Origin: Siphonodentalium dalli
Taxonomy: Eukaryota > Mollusca > Scaphopoda > Gadilida > Siphonodentaliidae
NCBI GenBank assembly: GCA_032622095.1
Contig: CP136066.1
Span: forward strand, 53,226,609 to 53,290,608
Direction: 5' to 3'
Length of the DNA: 64,000 nucleotides
Under the pieces are notes generated by a model. It saw only the letters and a list, made by a program, of their open reading frames with translations, had not been told where the DNA came from and did not search any database. The position numbers and the translations under genes were made by a program. The first letter of the stretch is position 1, and every line of letters begins with the position of its first letter. This document shows positions 22,317 through 33,195 of this stretch, piece by piece.

Positions 22317-23100
22317 ACGAGCAACAAATTGCTTTGGATTCCGGTCGCGTTATGCGGCAGCAAGATATCCCCCAGCATATATGTAGCACTAAATGCCTTC
22401 CGATAACGATTATTTTGTATATTAGGTACTTGCTATTAGCCTGCATATACGTGAAACGATTCCACATGAAAGATGCTCCGAAATTCACAGTGAACACCCT
22501 TGAAATAGGAATTGTCCTGGTTAATGCTGCTGAATACGTACTTGTTCTCACGAAAGATAGATATTCCACGACATACTTTGATTATGAACACTCGTAGCTT
22601 TTTGACGGATGGAACCAGTTAACAGCCAATGTGATTGACGCCCTCCCATGGATTCTGACGCATGCAAATTACTATAGACGAGCATAATTGTAACCACACA
22701 ACAACTCAATTATTGAAAACTCCCCACCACTGTGATCATTTCACGATTTATCTGTCCCCCACATCTTCTGCTTTCTCATCCTCTTGCTCGCTCTCTCTCC
22801 CTATTCCTCTCTCTCTACATCATGCTATCCCTAACACTATATTCTTCCTTTTTCCATCCCTAACACAAATTTAGTTATATATCTCCACTTCTCCTAAACC
22901 ATTATTTCAATCCCTTCCCGTCTGACCGATACCCCTCCCTCACTTATTGGGGAAGGGACATATCGCCAAAGAGGAGAAGACTTCATATAAGCCCTCCGGC
23001 TTGTTGTCTGGTCCTCATTTCCAAAATTAACTCTTATATGTTGTATATTTATGTCATCTGTGTATTATGTCAATTGTTTGGATTTGGAAATAAAACTATG
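22317..23100 (+). other. Probable LINE 3' UTR
   Basis: Follows the LINE ORF2 stop. It contains a pyrimidine-rich run (22740-22880), then 'ccctccggcttgttgtctgg', and ends near GGAAATAAA (23087-23095), which contains AATAAA. No coding sequence is recognised; two ~95-codon ORFs on opposite strands at 22267-22597 mirror each other and look accidental. Part of 22317-22600 could be an unrelated insertion. Confidence 0.45.
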
Positions 23101-23114
23101 TTTACATCAAAACT

Positions 23115-23253
23115 GTTGTCACCCTTGTTTTCGTGAGACACGGGGATTTGTCGCCGCTCTCGACCTGGAATGTCACCCTCGGGCCTGGCGGCCCTCGGGT
23201 GACATTACAGGTCTCGATTCGGCGACTAATCCCCGTGTCTCACGGGCGACAAC
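23115..23253. repeat. 139-bp near-perfect hairpin (foldback) element
   Basis: The two ~65-bp arms (from 'gttgtcacc' to 'gggcctgg', and from 'ggccctcggg' to 'gggcgacaac') are reverse complements with few mismatches. Arms contain 'cgtgagacacggggat' and 'tgtcaccctcggg'. It is markedly GC-rich (about 60%) in an AT-rich setting, and lies 20 bp beyond the LINE polyadenylation signal. Confidence 0.85.
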
Positions 23254-24233
23254 TGTATATAATATTATTTTAGCCCCCCTATCAAATTTGGTATTTTAAT
23301 TTCATGATAGTACAAACACGTATATATCTTCGAGAGGTATAGTAATAGTAGCTACTGTAACAGTTATTAGTAGTGGTACGACACATAATTATCACCCTAT
23401 AATTATTGTAATATCGAAATCGCAGCCTGTGTGCTTGCTCCAATACGTGTCACGTACGGTCATATTACAGGCTGTATTCAGATATTATTATGTCAACCAC
23501 GTAATTACTCAGACAAAACAGATAATAACAAGCAATCACTCCCGACAAGAGCATGCATCATTCATCAGTTCTTAACATGGTTATAAAAAACCGGTCAAAA
23601 CAATTCATGGAGCTAGTGGTATATACTGATCTCCCTATTCATACGACATTTATCATACAATAAAACTGTTGTGGCCTCCAATCATATTGCCTGGTATCAG
23701 TTTGCCATAGTTACCATATACTAATTTATAGAATTATACACTGAAATACATTCACTGATGGGTGTGTTTAGAAACGGTTTAAGTTAGTGTTTATATGGGG
23801 GGTAGGTGTCGAAAATGGCCGGAAACAATTTTGGGTGGATGTGTGGATGTGTGGATGGGTCCCAGAAATTGGCAAAGGTTAATAAGTATCATACATATCT
23901 GGATCTTCTTTGCGACCCCTTGATATCTCTGGATTTCCTATACTATCTGCTCTTCTCTTTGATTCATTTCTATACAATGTACTTATTTCTAGTCGAACAC
24001 AACCATTTCCCTTCTGTATTACCACGTGGTTGAAATTTGCTTATCACCTGGTAATAATATTTTCCGAAGAGATGAATTTTTAAGAAGCAGGAATTTTAGT
24101 TGCACAAAATAATTATGACACCTATAACATGCGGAATTTCATAACAATCGGATCCGTTTCTTGGCCTATATGGCCAACGCATTAGGGGATCTCACATTTG
24201 TGAGATGTTATATTGGACGCTATGATCTTTCAG
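23254..24233. other. Non-coding, possibly intron before PAN-like exon
   Basis: AT-rich with no gene recognised. The last bases (24222-24233) form an acceptor-like 'atgatctttcag' before the PAN-like exon. Confidence 0.35.
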
Positions 24234-24502
24234 GATGCGATGAGTATGGCATGACATACTACAGCTCACCGGAGATTATCTTCAGCAAAAACCAAGAAAG
24301 TCAGAATGGCCACACTCTCACTTCGTGTGCTGCAAAGTGCTGGAATGCATTGTATGCGTGCGAATTCTTCGAATTGGACGTTTCTGGCGAATGTCACACA
24401 TCTGTTGTGGGGAAACTGGACGTGGAATCAATTTCCGGTGTTTGGATCACCTGGCCGGGATGGACTGGATACCACAGAAACTGTTTCTACATTACCAAGT
24501 AG
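24234..24502 (+). CDS. PAN/apple-like terminal exon
   Basis: Coding frame from an acceptor (TTTCAG, 24228-24233) to TAG at 24500-24502, about 89 residues. 'LTSCAAKCWNALYACEFFEL' followed by a Gly-Glu-Cys about six residues on fits the cysteine layout of a PAN/apple module, an extracellular adhesion or ligand-binding fold. Further Cys lie near both ends. The exon would start in phase 1 (after codon base 1), as for the EGF-type exon at 4944-5069 on the same strand. No polyadenylation signal is obvious just downstream. The frame is also open upstream to an ATG at 24161, so a single-exon reading is possible, but the acceptor and lack of a signal peptide favour a last exon. The domain call is by pattern only. 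Confidence 0.5.
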
Positions 24503-24814
24503 ATACCAGATACACAGATTGTGGGACGCGGGGACATGGTGTGCCTCATATTAGTTGGACATTTCAGACAAAAATAGATTGAAATTGTTCGGATAGTATC
24601 ACTTTACTACCAGTATTTAGTATTTATTGTTTTTAGAAAAAATAGACCATGTTCCTGCCTTCGGAACGAAATTACCATCAATTCAGATCAATTTGTTAAT
24701 TTTCTTTCAAAATGAGCGCTAGTTAACTTAGGTTGGAAATGTCAAATTTCCTTCTTGGTTCTGATTTAACACTTTCATGACGGGAGCTGGGCTGGTGCAG
24801 CATTAAAGGCCCTG

Positions 24815-24890
24815 TGCCATTGCATTCTCTTATATGTGCGAGTCTCCCACAGGGAGCCTCGAATATATGAGAGAATGCAATGGCTTACAA
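24815..24890. repeat. ~75-bp hairpin, family copy 1
   Basis: Near-palindrome 'gccattgcattctctta'...'agagaatgcaatggc' with a GC-containing centre. Belongs to the same family as copies at 26975, 35244 and 35395; this copy is the most diverged, with Ns of difference near the centre ('tctcccacagggag'). Confidence 0.8.
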
Positions 24891-25373
24891 GGTCAATGTA
24901 ACTATTGTAAGGGCAATGTATTCTCTTTATTATGTCAGGCCTTGCCCTTGCCGATCATTGTTGATAAATAGTGACGATGGATGAATCCATATTAGGGACC
25001 CCATATGAAATCAATATTAGGTGCTTGTCCACCATCTTGTTTTTCAGAAATAAAAATAGCCTCGGGGATATTTTCGGTGTATTTTGGCGCCAAGAATAGG
25101 GATATCTGTCGCAAATAATTGTATTCGAATTTAAAGACTTAGTACCATGTACTAAGCATGCATGTGATATATTTGAGGAATTCAAACTCATAAACTAACA
25201 ATCAAACTCAATTTGTTGTCCTACTTTTGGTGTTATCCTACATGGCGCGTCACTGTGAATGTACATAACCTAATGGCAATAGACGACACATTTAACTTAC
25301 CAAATTAAAATAAATTACAGCGACCATTAATTAAAGGGATATGCTGGATTTTTTCCGCTGACATAATAAATAC

Positions 25374-25485
25374 GTTACGGGACGATTAGTGGTCGGTTGT
25401 GATGTCAAGTGAGGCTCAGTGAGATCAATATTGATCTCCATTCGCCTCACATGATACCATATCCGACCGCTGAGCGTCCCGTAAC
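25374..25485. repeat. 112-bp imperfect hairpin
   Basis: Outer arms 'gttacgggacg'/'cgtcccgtaac', then 'gtggtcgg'/'ccgac', 'gtgaggc'/'gcctcac', and a perfect central palindrome GAGATCAATATTGATCTC. A degenerate hairpin resembling the 75-bp family follows directly (25488-25540). Confidence 0.8.
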
Positions 25486-25587
25486 TTATAATATATGCGA
25501 GGCTATTTATGGGAGACTCGCATAAATAAGAGAATATATTGGCACAGTGTTTTCGAAAAATTTCAAGATGCTCCAGTCATGGAAGGG

Positions 25588-27510
25588 TTAAAGGGTTTGC
25601 AGTTGAAAATTCCAAGTTGGTTGCCCATAGCTACGTCCCTGCAGATGGTCAATATCAAACAGCTATTATTGAAAACGAACTATATAAATGCGGAACATCT
25701 CATTATTAAAGTAGTTTTTACACATTTTTTATGTCGTATTATTTGAGAATGTTGTTCTATTCAACAAGCGGCAGATATTTATATTTTTGGAGCGCTGTCC
25801 GGGTGTGACCTTAGGCTCGCCAAACAGTGGGATCCCTGTGAAAATTGTACAATATTGCGAATGTCGGATCTGAGCAATACAGCACAAGTCATAAAACACA
25901 GTCAAGTCTGCATGATATTTGGGTACCCAACACCCCCATTTTTGGAAGTAAAGAGATGTTTCCGATTATTGTATAGGGACAAACACCATTTACCATTTAA
26001 ATCAGTAGCAACTACTCGTGTCACCCATTACACCACGTCTACCTTCTGAGAGATATTTGTTGAAATGCATTCCTATTTGTTTTAAGTTCAATCTCAAATC
26101 AGTTAAGACACCGAAAAACAGATATTCTTGCACAAATCAACCCTTATATAGCATAGAATAGTTCAGTGGCATAAAACGTGCACACGAGACCGATGTAATA
26201 ATTTGACAAATAAATAAAACTAAATTAACAAACACAATTTGCAGTCATATACATCATGTCAGGTACGGATGTACGACTTTTTTTTGAAAAATGTCCCGAC
26301 CAAATTTTTTGTCATAAAAAATAGAGACTTTTGCGTATCACTCAATCCTACAAATGTATCATTCTCTTTTCCTATTTCATGGAAGAAATTTGTGCCTGAA
26401 AAATTATATGCATCACATCGAAAATGAATTGCTCTTCATTTGATAATTCCATATTACATTCCTGACAGATATTCTTCTTTTGGCAGTCTATGTCGACCTT
26501 TTAAGTTTATAAATAATGATTACTGATTTTGTGTTTATTATTTCTTTATGTACATGGACATACTAGCACATTCTGTCATCTCATGTACACATCATAATAA
26601 CAAAACTATCATCTAAACACTTTTAAACAAAAGACCATGATACCTTGTCGATGACTTTCCCAAACACTATTGTATATTCTATACACCAAACAATAACAAT
26701 ACTGTCATATATGGTATGGGGTGTGGCTTCATGCTCTTACTCACAACTCACACGCACGTAACTTGCACTCATTCTAAACATGGAAATGAAATGTGAGATA
26801 AATATACAACAGTTTCTTTAAAATTTGAATTTTCCGAACTGTTGCCTCTATTCCAGTCCATTTTGTGAAAACTCATTAATTTGCATGTGCCAAATAAGAC
26901 AATGTTTATAATTGCGATCACACATAGATCTACACACCAAATCAAATCCAGTCGGAAGTCGGGATTGTTTTACCCTGTGCCAATGCATTCTCTTATATAT
27001 GAGAGTCGACCATATGTCGCCTCGCATATATAAGAGAATGCATTGGCTTAACAATTTTTATCATGTTTTTTAAATAAATATTTCTTACAATTTTTAGGAC
27101 ATAAAATAAAAAAACATCCATGATCCTGCAGGGAGCCCGACACATATATAGAAGCACATAGAAGAGTGTCGTCTGCTCATGTTTGTCTGGGGCTCTGTAT
27201 GGGTGAAATTATAAAATTGTAAACATGCGAGAGTGGTCACTTAGGCTCAGCAATTATCGTGCAATAAAATGCACGTTTCAAGGTTTGCTTCACTATATAT
27301 AAATACAAGTTTCACCGTTCAGATGCTATGTAATAAACAACAATTAAATGAAGATACAGCGATAATCACGTTATAATAAATGTTTTTTCAGCTGTACTTC
27401 AGTCATGTTACGTCACCTCCTAATGTTTTGTGTCTGCCCCCTCTATCTCTCCGTCTCTATTTCTCTCTCATATACATTATATTTCTCATGAATATATCCC
27501 GGTCTCCGTA
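25588..27510. other. Non-coding stretch
   Basis: No gene is recognised. It contains hairpin family copy 2 (26975-27050). ORFs of 60-85 codons have no recognisable features. Confidence 0.4.
26975..27050. repeat. ~75-bp hairpin, family copy 2
   Basis: 'ccctgtgccaatgcattctc' leads into an almost perfect dyad ending 'gagaatgcattggcttaaca'. The centre is 'cgaccatatgtcg'. Not inside an obvious TTAA-bounded element here. Confidence 0.85.
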
Positions 27511-28058
27511 TTAACTTCCAAAGCTAATACTTTCAACACATATTGTAAATTGATCTGTATAGTCACATAATATACCATCGGTTCTTAAAAATATTGTTTC
27601 TCGAACATTCCTGAATATTCCTGAGGAGACAGCCCAACAAAGGTGTACATCTGCTTCTGCTAGATCACATATCCCTTTTTCTGTTCTAGTCATGTTTTCA
27701 TCGTCAAAATATGATACATCATAACGGTAAATCTTAGTGTAAATAATTAGTGTTTGAATCAACATAACGGTATTCAATTTGATCGCAACAAAAACTATGT
27801 CCAACGTACGATGACGATTTTCACGTTATGTGATGTTTCATAATCAGAATCACTACCGGTTGAAACATGAAGACCAGCAAGTGTCCATATGAAATAGCAG
27901 ATAACGAGAGACAGAAAGATGAAAGAATTTGATGGAAGTTTTTCAGAGTAATTGTTGTGAACTGGTATACGACCATTTTTGGGTCGTTTCCTCAAACTGA
28001 ATTGCATATTGTTTTGAAATACTTTATCTTTCATATCTGACGATTGGCATACAAACAA
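27511..28058 (-). CDS. Possible type II membrane protein fragment (frameshifted), unrecognised
   Basis: Two overlapping frames on the minus strand. The first (28058-27795, 87 codons) has a basic cytoplasmic-type N-terminus and one hydrophobic segment of about 19 residues ('FIFLSLVICYFIWTLAGLH'), the layout of a signal-anchored protein. It stops at 27795. The second (27804-27511, 97 codons) continues in a different frame with a Cys-containing soluble region. A one-base indel near 27800 would join them. I recognise no family, and both ORFs could be chance in AT-rich DNA. Splice sites were not found at the junction. Confidence 0.2.
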
Positions 28059-30548
28059 CGTTCATTTTAGATTATTTAATATATAGCATACATTTGTAGT
28101 TCTATCAAATTCGATCGACATCACATAGCTTTGATTCCTTATAATGTAGCACAATGTTGTTTATATCATCTTTAAACATTCATTTTCAGTTATTTGTGCG
28201 GACGAGACTGTTTATTAAGGTACCTCTTTATGTTTTACATTGTTATGTTTTATTGAATATTGTATTTGTATTTGATGATTGATTACTTTTATTGGGGGAT
28301 TTCTTTTTATACTATATTTCTCATTTATATTAGGTTGAATAAATAAAATCATAATTTAGTTTTAATAGTTAGTACTTTTTACCACGTGAACAGGAATTTA
28401 TTTCCTGTTTGACGTTCTGGTGACAGTGATAGGCAAAACAATGAGATATGGCTGTTGCTGTGTGGCAACACTAGATATCATCGTGACTCGTGAGCTGTGT
28501 CTAAATTGCTTCTACTTTCCCTGTGCTTTATCTGTTGGTTGGGGTCTGATATAAACGAGGTGGGGCATCACGTGGTTTCGAGGTTGGTGAGATTCTTACC
28601 CAACTGAACACTGAATATGACTAAAGATTCCTCGACTAAGGGGTTTATTTGGTCTTACATTTGACTGAAAGTAGCACATTATTCGATCCTGCATCTAAAG
28701 AATCCACTTTACACCGACTATTGGTCAGGGTGTGTAAGCTTGTACCCGAGGATTTGCCTTTCTAATGATTATATGCAACGACTTTCTTCTAATTTTCAAA
28801 TATTTTCGCCTAATTAGACTGCGATACATTTGTATAAACGACGTTTTCATATGCACACTCAATTATCATATCTGCTAGCAAATCTTTTTCCAATATCTAG
28901 ATTGATGGCTAAAGGTACCTAACCAACAAAATTTGGCACTTATGAATAATGCAGCAAAGATATTCCTCATTTGGTTGGCAAATTTATCCCACCGGAGTAT
29001 AAAATGTGAACTTGGAAAGCCCCTTTAAATTCATGTTGCACAACGTGAGTACATTCCAGTAGTATGGATATGTACAAAAACCTTTCCGGGTATAATGCTT
29101 GGCTTAATTTGTCAATGGTGCATGTTTCTGTTTATTATCCAGGATATCATAAATCTGGATATTGGTACACCAGTTCTATTATATATATGTGGATCTCACC
29201 ACAATGGATCTTTCCACAGCTGTCAATCAAATCATTATAAGCAGATATTTTAGACCAATCAGCGGCTGAGCTGGTCGCTTGCTGCAATGCCAATTCCGAT
29301 GTCATCTTTCCTCACCCAACTTTTTATATCCGTGCATACTTTCAGTGTTGAATTCCTTATATTCATACTGCCTTTTCGTTGTCAAATCACGATGTACTGA
29401 AATTTATATTTACCCCATGATCTTGGAAATTTATCCATGGTTATAACAATGTATTTTTCACTTTGCATGATACTTGTCATATTTTCACAATTAAAGAAGA
29501 AAACGAATGTTCTCCAGTGTATCTATATATATTCTATATCTATTAAAGAGTAAGATATGTATGTCTTTTCCCCACCCCTGGACCGATTTCAACCAGATAT
29601 GTGTGGTGCCTCGGGGTACACAGGCGGATGTTATAATGGCATTATTTTGTTTTATTTTATTGTTTTTATTCAATTTTAATTTTTTTTTAATGAAAAATTG
29701 AGCAACATAAGAAGTTCTCTAAAAACATAAAAAAATTATTAAATAAAACTTTTAATTAATTAAAAAACATTGTTTTATGCAAAATGTTTTCAAAAAAAGA
29801 CTATTTGTCTCCTAGCATCAGTAAGCTCCTCCCACTTGTGAATATATGTGGAAAACTCCGTTAACGCATCGATCGGATATCCAAACTTCCGTTGTGTACC
29901 AAACTCACCGGAATTCGGTCTGTGGAAAGAAACACACCTACCCTATATGATTGGGGTTGGGGAAAACATTATCAACAGTTGGAAATTGGATGCCTGACAC
30001 AACATTAGTTGGAAATTATACAACACATATTAGTCTATGTGCTACTAGGGCAAATATGAGCCCGTTGTTAAATTACCATTGTGTTTTTTCGAAAGCTTGG
30101 AATCTCTGGCCTTAGTAAACGGAAAATAATAAGTTGATTCTACAGGTTAGTATATCAAATACGTGTCACATAATTATCTAAACCTCCACTACAACCCCCA
30201 CTAGTTTAATGCCGCTTGATTCAAGGACAATATAACAATATTTATATCAGCTAAAACACGGAGCATAGACCTGAATAACAGACGCTCGGCCCTCCAATGA
30301 GCTCGCGTCCAACCGCAAGCACCGATCATCATACAATCAAACACCACCTCCAAATATGATTGTAGGGTTTTACCATAACAGATGAGCCAATCATGAGGTG
30401 TATTACCAAAGTACCTAATTTAATATGCACCCAAATTGTATTTGAGGCGCCACTATTCGCCGACAATGTATGCTTACTCAGTTCATCTCGAGTGTCTATA
30501 TCTATATAGAGCATCACCTCTGTTACTCAGGTCACCGGTCCGCTATAT
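28059..30548. other. Non-coding stretch with one inverted-repeat fragment
   Basis: No gene is recognised. 28333-28412 ('ttaggttgaataaataaaat' to 'acgtgaacaggaattta') is the reverse complement of the loop and inner arm of the inverted repeat at 30549-30783. At 29522 'tctatatatattctatatct' after an A resembles a Helitron 5' end, but no matching 3' end was found. 29630-29810 is T- and A-rich. Confidence 0.4.
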
Positions 30549-30783
30549 TTGTATACATCACTTGTGTATTATCCGATTATATCAGGTTGAATAAATAAAA
30601 TATTATATCAGGTTGAATAAATAAAATAAATTCCTGTTCACGTGGTAAAAAGTACTAACTATTAAAACTAAATTATGATTTTATTTATTCAACCTGATAT
30701 AATATTTTATTTATTCAACCTGATATAATATTTTATTTATTCAACCTGATATAATCGGATAATGCACAAGTGATGTATACAAA
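30549..30783. repeat. 235-bp inverted repeat with internal tandem units
   Basis: Outer arms 'tttgtatacatcacttgtg' and 'cacaagtgatgtatacaaa' (one mismatch) enclose 'tatcaggttgaataaataaa' repeats: two on the left, three inverted on the right. The central ~50 bp ('ttcctgttcacgtggtaaaa...') matches 28333-28412 in reverse orientation. Looks like a small foldback element whose inner unit has been amplified. Confidence 0.8.
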
Positions 30784-31090
30784 TGTATACAGATGATTAC
30801 TCTGATCTAGATTTGTTTGACCGTTATCGGTCGCCGCTAATCCACTGAGCGCGGTGCCGAAAAATATTTGTGATAGGCCGTCTGTAACTGAAGTTATGCC
30901 GATTTAAAGTTCCATCATTATGCGGTCTGATAAGATAAACTTGAAATGCTGTCGCAATTCACTTTTATCTACTGGCGGTAATCAATAACTGATCGTTTAT
31001 ACAGAAACGGCTGGACCATCCGAGCTGAAAATTTGTAGAGGTAGTTTGACCCAAAAATCTTATTAGATAGGTCCATTGACATCATATGTC

Positions 31091-33195
31091 TTAAAATGGC
31101 ACTAATTATTAATAAAATAAAGTGATTTATTATATAACCAAAATGTTGCAATCTGGTCGGTGAATTTGAAACATGGGGTATATTGACACATAGAGTGTCA
31201 AGAGTAAGCTGGCGTTGACTTCAGACGACTTAAAGGGGCAAAATATGAGCAATAAAGAGCGTCCCTTATCAGCATAGAAGATATTCAGGAAAATTGGTAC
31301 ATATGGGTCACCACTCACCTGACCAGGGGACTGCCATGTGATGGGCGTCTTTGGAGTCTGACGTTGAATTTGAGCGCAGATGACTTAAATGGGGACTAAT
31401 AAATTATATGACCAATAAAGAGCGTTTATTATCATCCAGAAATATGTCCGGAAATTGGTGGTAAAACCATTGCGACAAGAAGAGTATTAGTCAGATGAAA
31501 CATGTAAGTTGCGTCGTGTTTATAAATACCGGCAATGGAATCAGGATCGATGTTAGACTGTTATTTTAGTACACTAATTATTAATTAAATAATTAATTAT
31601 ATAACCAAAATGGTTGCAATCTGGTCGGTGAAAATTGAAACATGGGGGTAAATTGATCCATAGAGTGTCAAGAGTTAGATGCTGTTGACTTCAGGCGACT
31701 TAAAGGGGCAAATATGAGCAATAAAGAGCGTTCCTTGTAAACTTAGGAGATATGTAGGAAAATTGGTACATATGGGTCACCTCTCACCTGACCAGGAGAC
31801 TGCCATGAGCTGGGCGTCTTTGATGTTTGAGGTTGAACTTTGACCGCAGATGACGTAAAGGGGCTAATAATTATATGATCAATAAAGAACGTTTATTATC
31901 AGTCCCGAGATATGTCGGTAAATTGGTTGTAAAACCATTGTGACAGGAAGAGTATTAGTAAGAGGTTACATGTATGTTGCGTCGTGTTTATACATGCCGC
32001 CAATCGAATCAGAATTGATGTGTTATACTGTTATTTTTTAGCACTAATTATAAATTAGATAAAATAATAAATTATATAACCAAAATGATTACAATCGGTA
32101 AAAATTGAAACATGGGGGTAAATCGACCAACAGCTTGTCAAGAGTTAGATGCTGTTGACTCCAGACGACTTAAAGGGCCAAATGTGAGCAATAAACAGCG
32201 TTACTTATCAGCGTCACCACTCACCTGACCAGGGAAATGCCATTGGATGGGTTTCTTTGAAGTTTGGCATTGAAGTTTGACCGCAGGTGACTTAAAGGGG
32301 GGCTAATAAATTATATGATCGATAAAGAGCGTGCATTATCAGTTCCGCCGACTAATGCTCATATTTGCCCCTTTATGTCGTCTGAAGTCAACAGCTCTGG
32401 GTCAATTTACCCCCATGTTTCAATTTCCACCGACCAGATTGCAGCCATTTTGGTTATATAATTAATTATTTTATTTAATTAATAATTAGTGCCCTAAAAT
32501 CACAGTCTAACACATCGATCCTGATGCCATGCACGGCATGTATAAACACGACGGAACATACATGTGACCTCTGATTAATACTCTTCCTGTCACAATGGTT
32601 TTACCACCAACTTCCCGATATATTTCTGGACTGATAATAAACATTCTTTATCGATCATGTAATTTATTAGTCCCCCGTTAAGTCATCTGCGGTGAAACTT
32701 CAACGTCAAACTTCAAAGACGCCCATCAGATGACATTCTCCTGGTCATAAATATGAGTGGTGACCGATTTACCGGTAATAAATCGGCATAACACATAAAT
32801 ATACCGGTACACTCGACCAACATATTGTAACTGACCCTCCCCCACCATTGTCTCTCCATGCCTACATGGCATTGCCTACAAGATGTGTATTGCTTAACAC
32901 TGTTTTTGCTTAACATATTGATTTACCGGTAATAAATCGGCATAACACATAAATATATAAATATGGTCATATGAGTGGTGACCCATATGTACCAATTGTC
33001 TTACATATCTTCTAAGCTGGCCAGGAACGCTCTTTATTGCTCATATTTGCCGCTTTAAGTCGTATGAAGTCAACGCCAGATTACTCTTGACACCCTATGG
33101 GTCAACTTACCCCATGTTTCAATTTTCACCGACCAGATTGCAACATTATGGTTATATGATTAATTATTGTATTTTATTAATAATTAGTGCCATTG
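31091..33195. repeat. ~470-bp tandem repeat field with an inverted half
   Basis: Units start 'actaattattaat...ataaccaaaatg' near 31091, 31564 and 32032. They share 'caatctggtcggtgaa', 'acttaaaggggcaaat', 'gagcaataaagagcg' and 'cacctgaccagg'. From about 32345 to 33195 the same units run in reverse orientation, with an insertion or divergence near 32760-32960. The field is thus about 2.5 direct plus 2 inverted units. No coding sequence. Confidence 0.8.

Larger units (their letters stand above)
24770..25587. mobile_element. piggyBac-type non-autonomous element, 818 bp
   Basis: Flanked on both sides by TTAA (24766-24769 and 25588-25591). The ends CACTTTCATGACGGG and, reversed, CCCTTCCATGACTGG match at 12 of 15 bases. 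TTAA duplication with CAC/CCC-T termini is the hallmark of piggyBac. There is no transposase ORF. It carries three internal hairpin structures (24817-24886, 25374-25485, 25488-25540), the first shared with the other piggyBac-type element at 35223. A 78-codon ORF inside is accidental. Confidence 0.5.

Noticed and set aside
22267-22597. Opposing ~95-100 codon ORFs
   Set aside because: Mirror-image open frames on both strands with no domain; probably chance after the LINE ORF2 stop.
31091-33195. CRISPR-like array
   Set aside because: Units are ~470 bp and diverged, with inverted copies; the sequence is eukaryotic. No short regular repeat-spacer pattern is present anywhere in the window.
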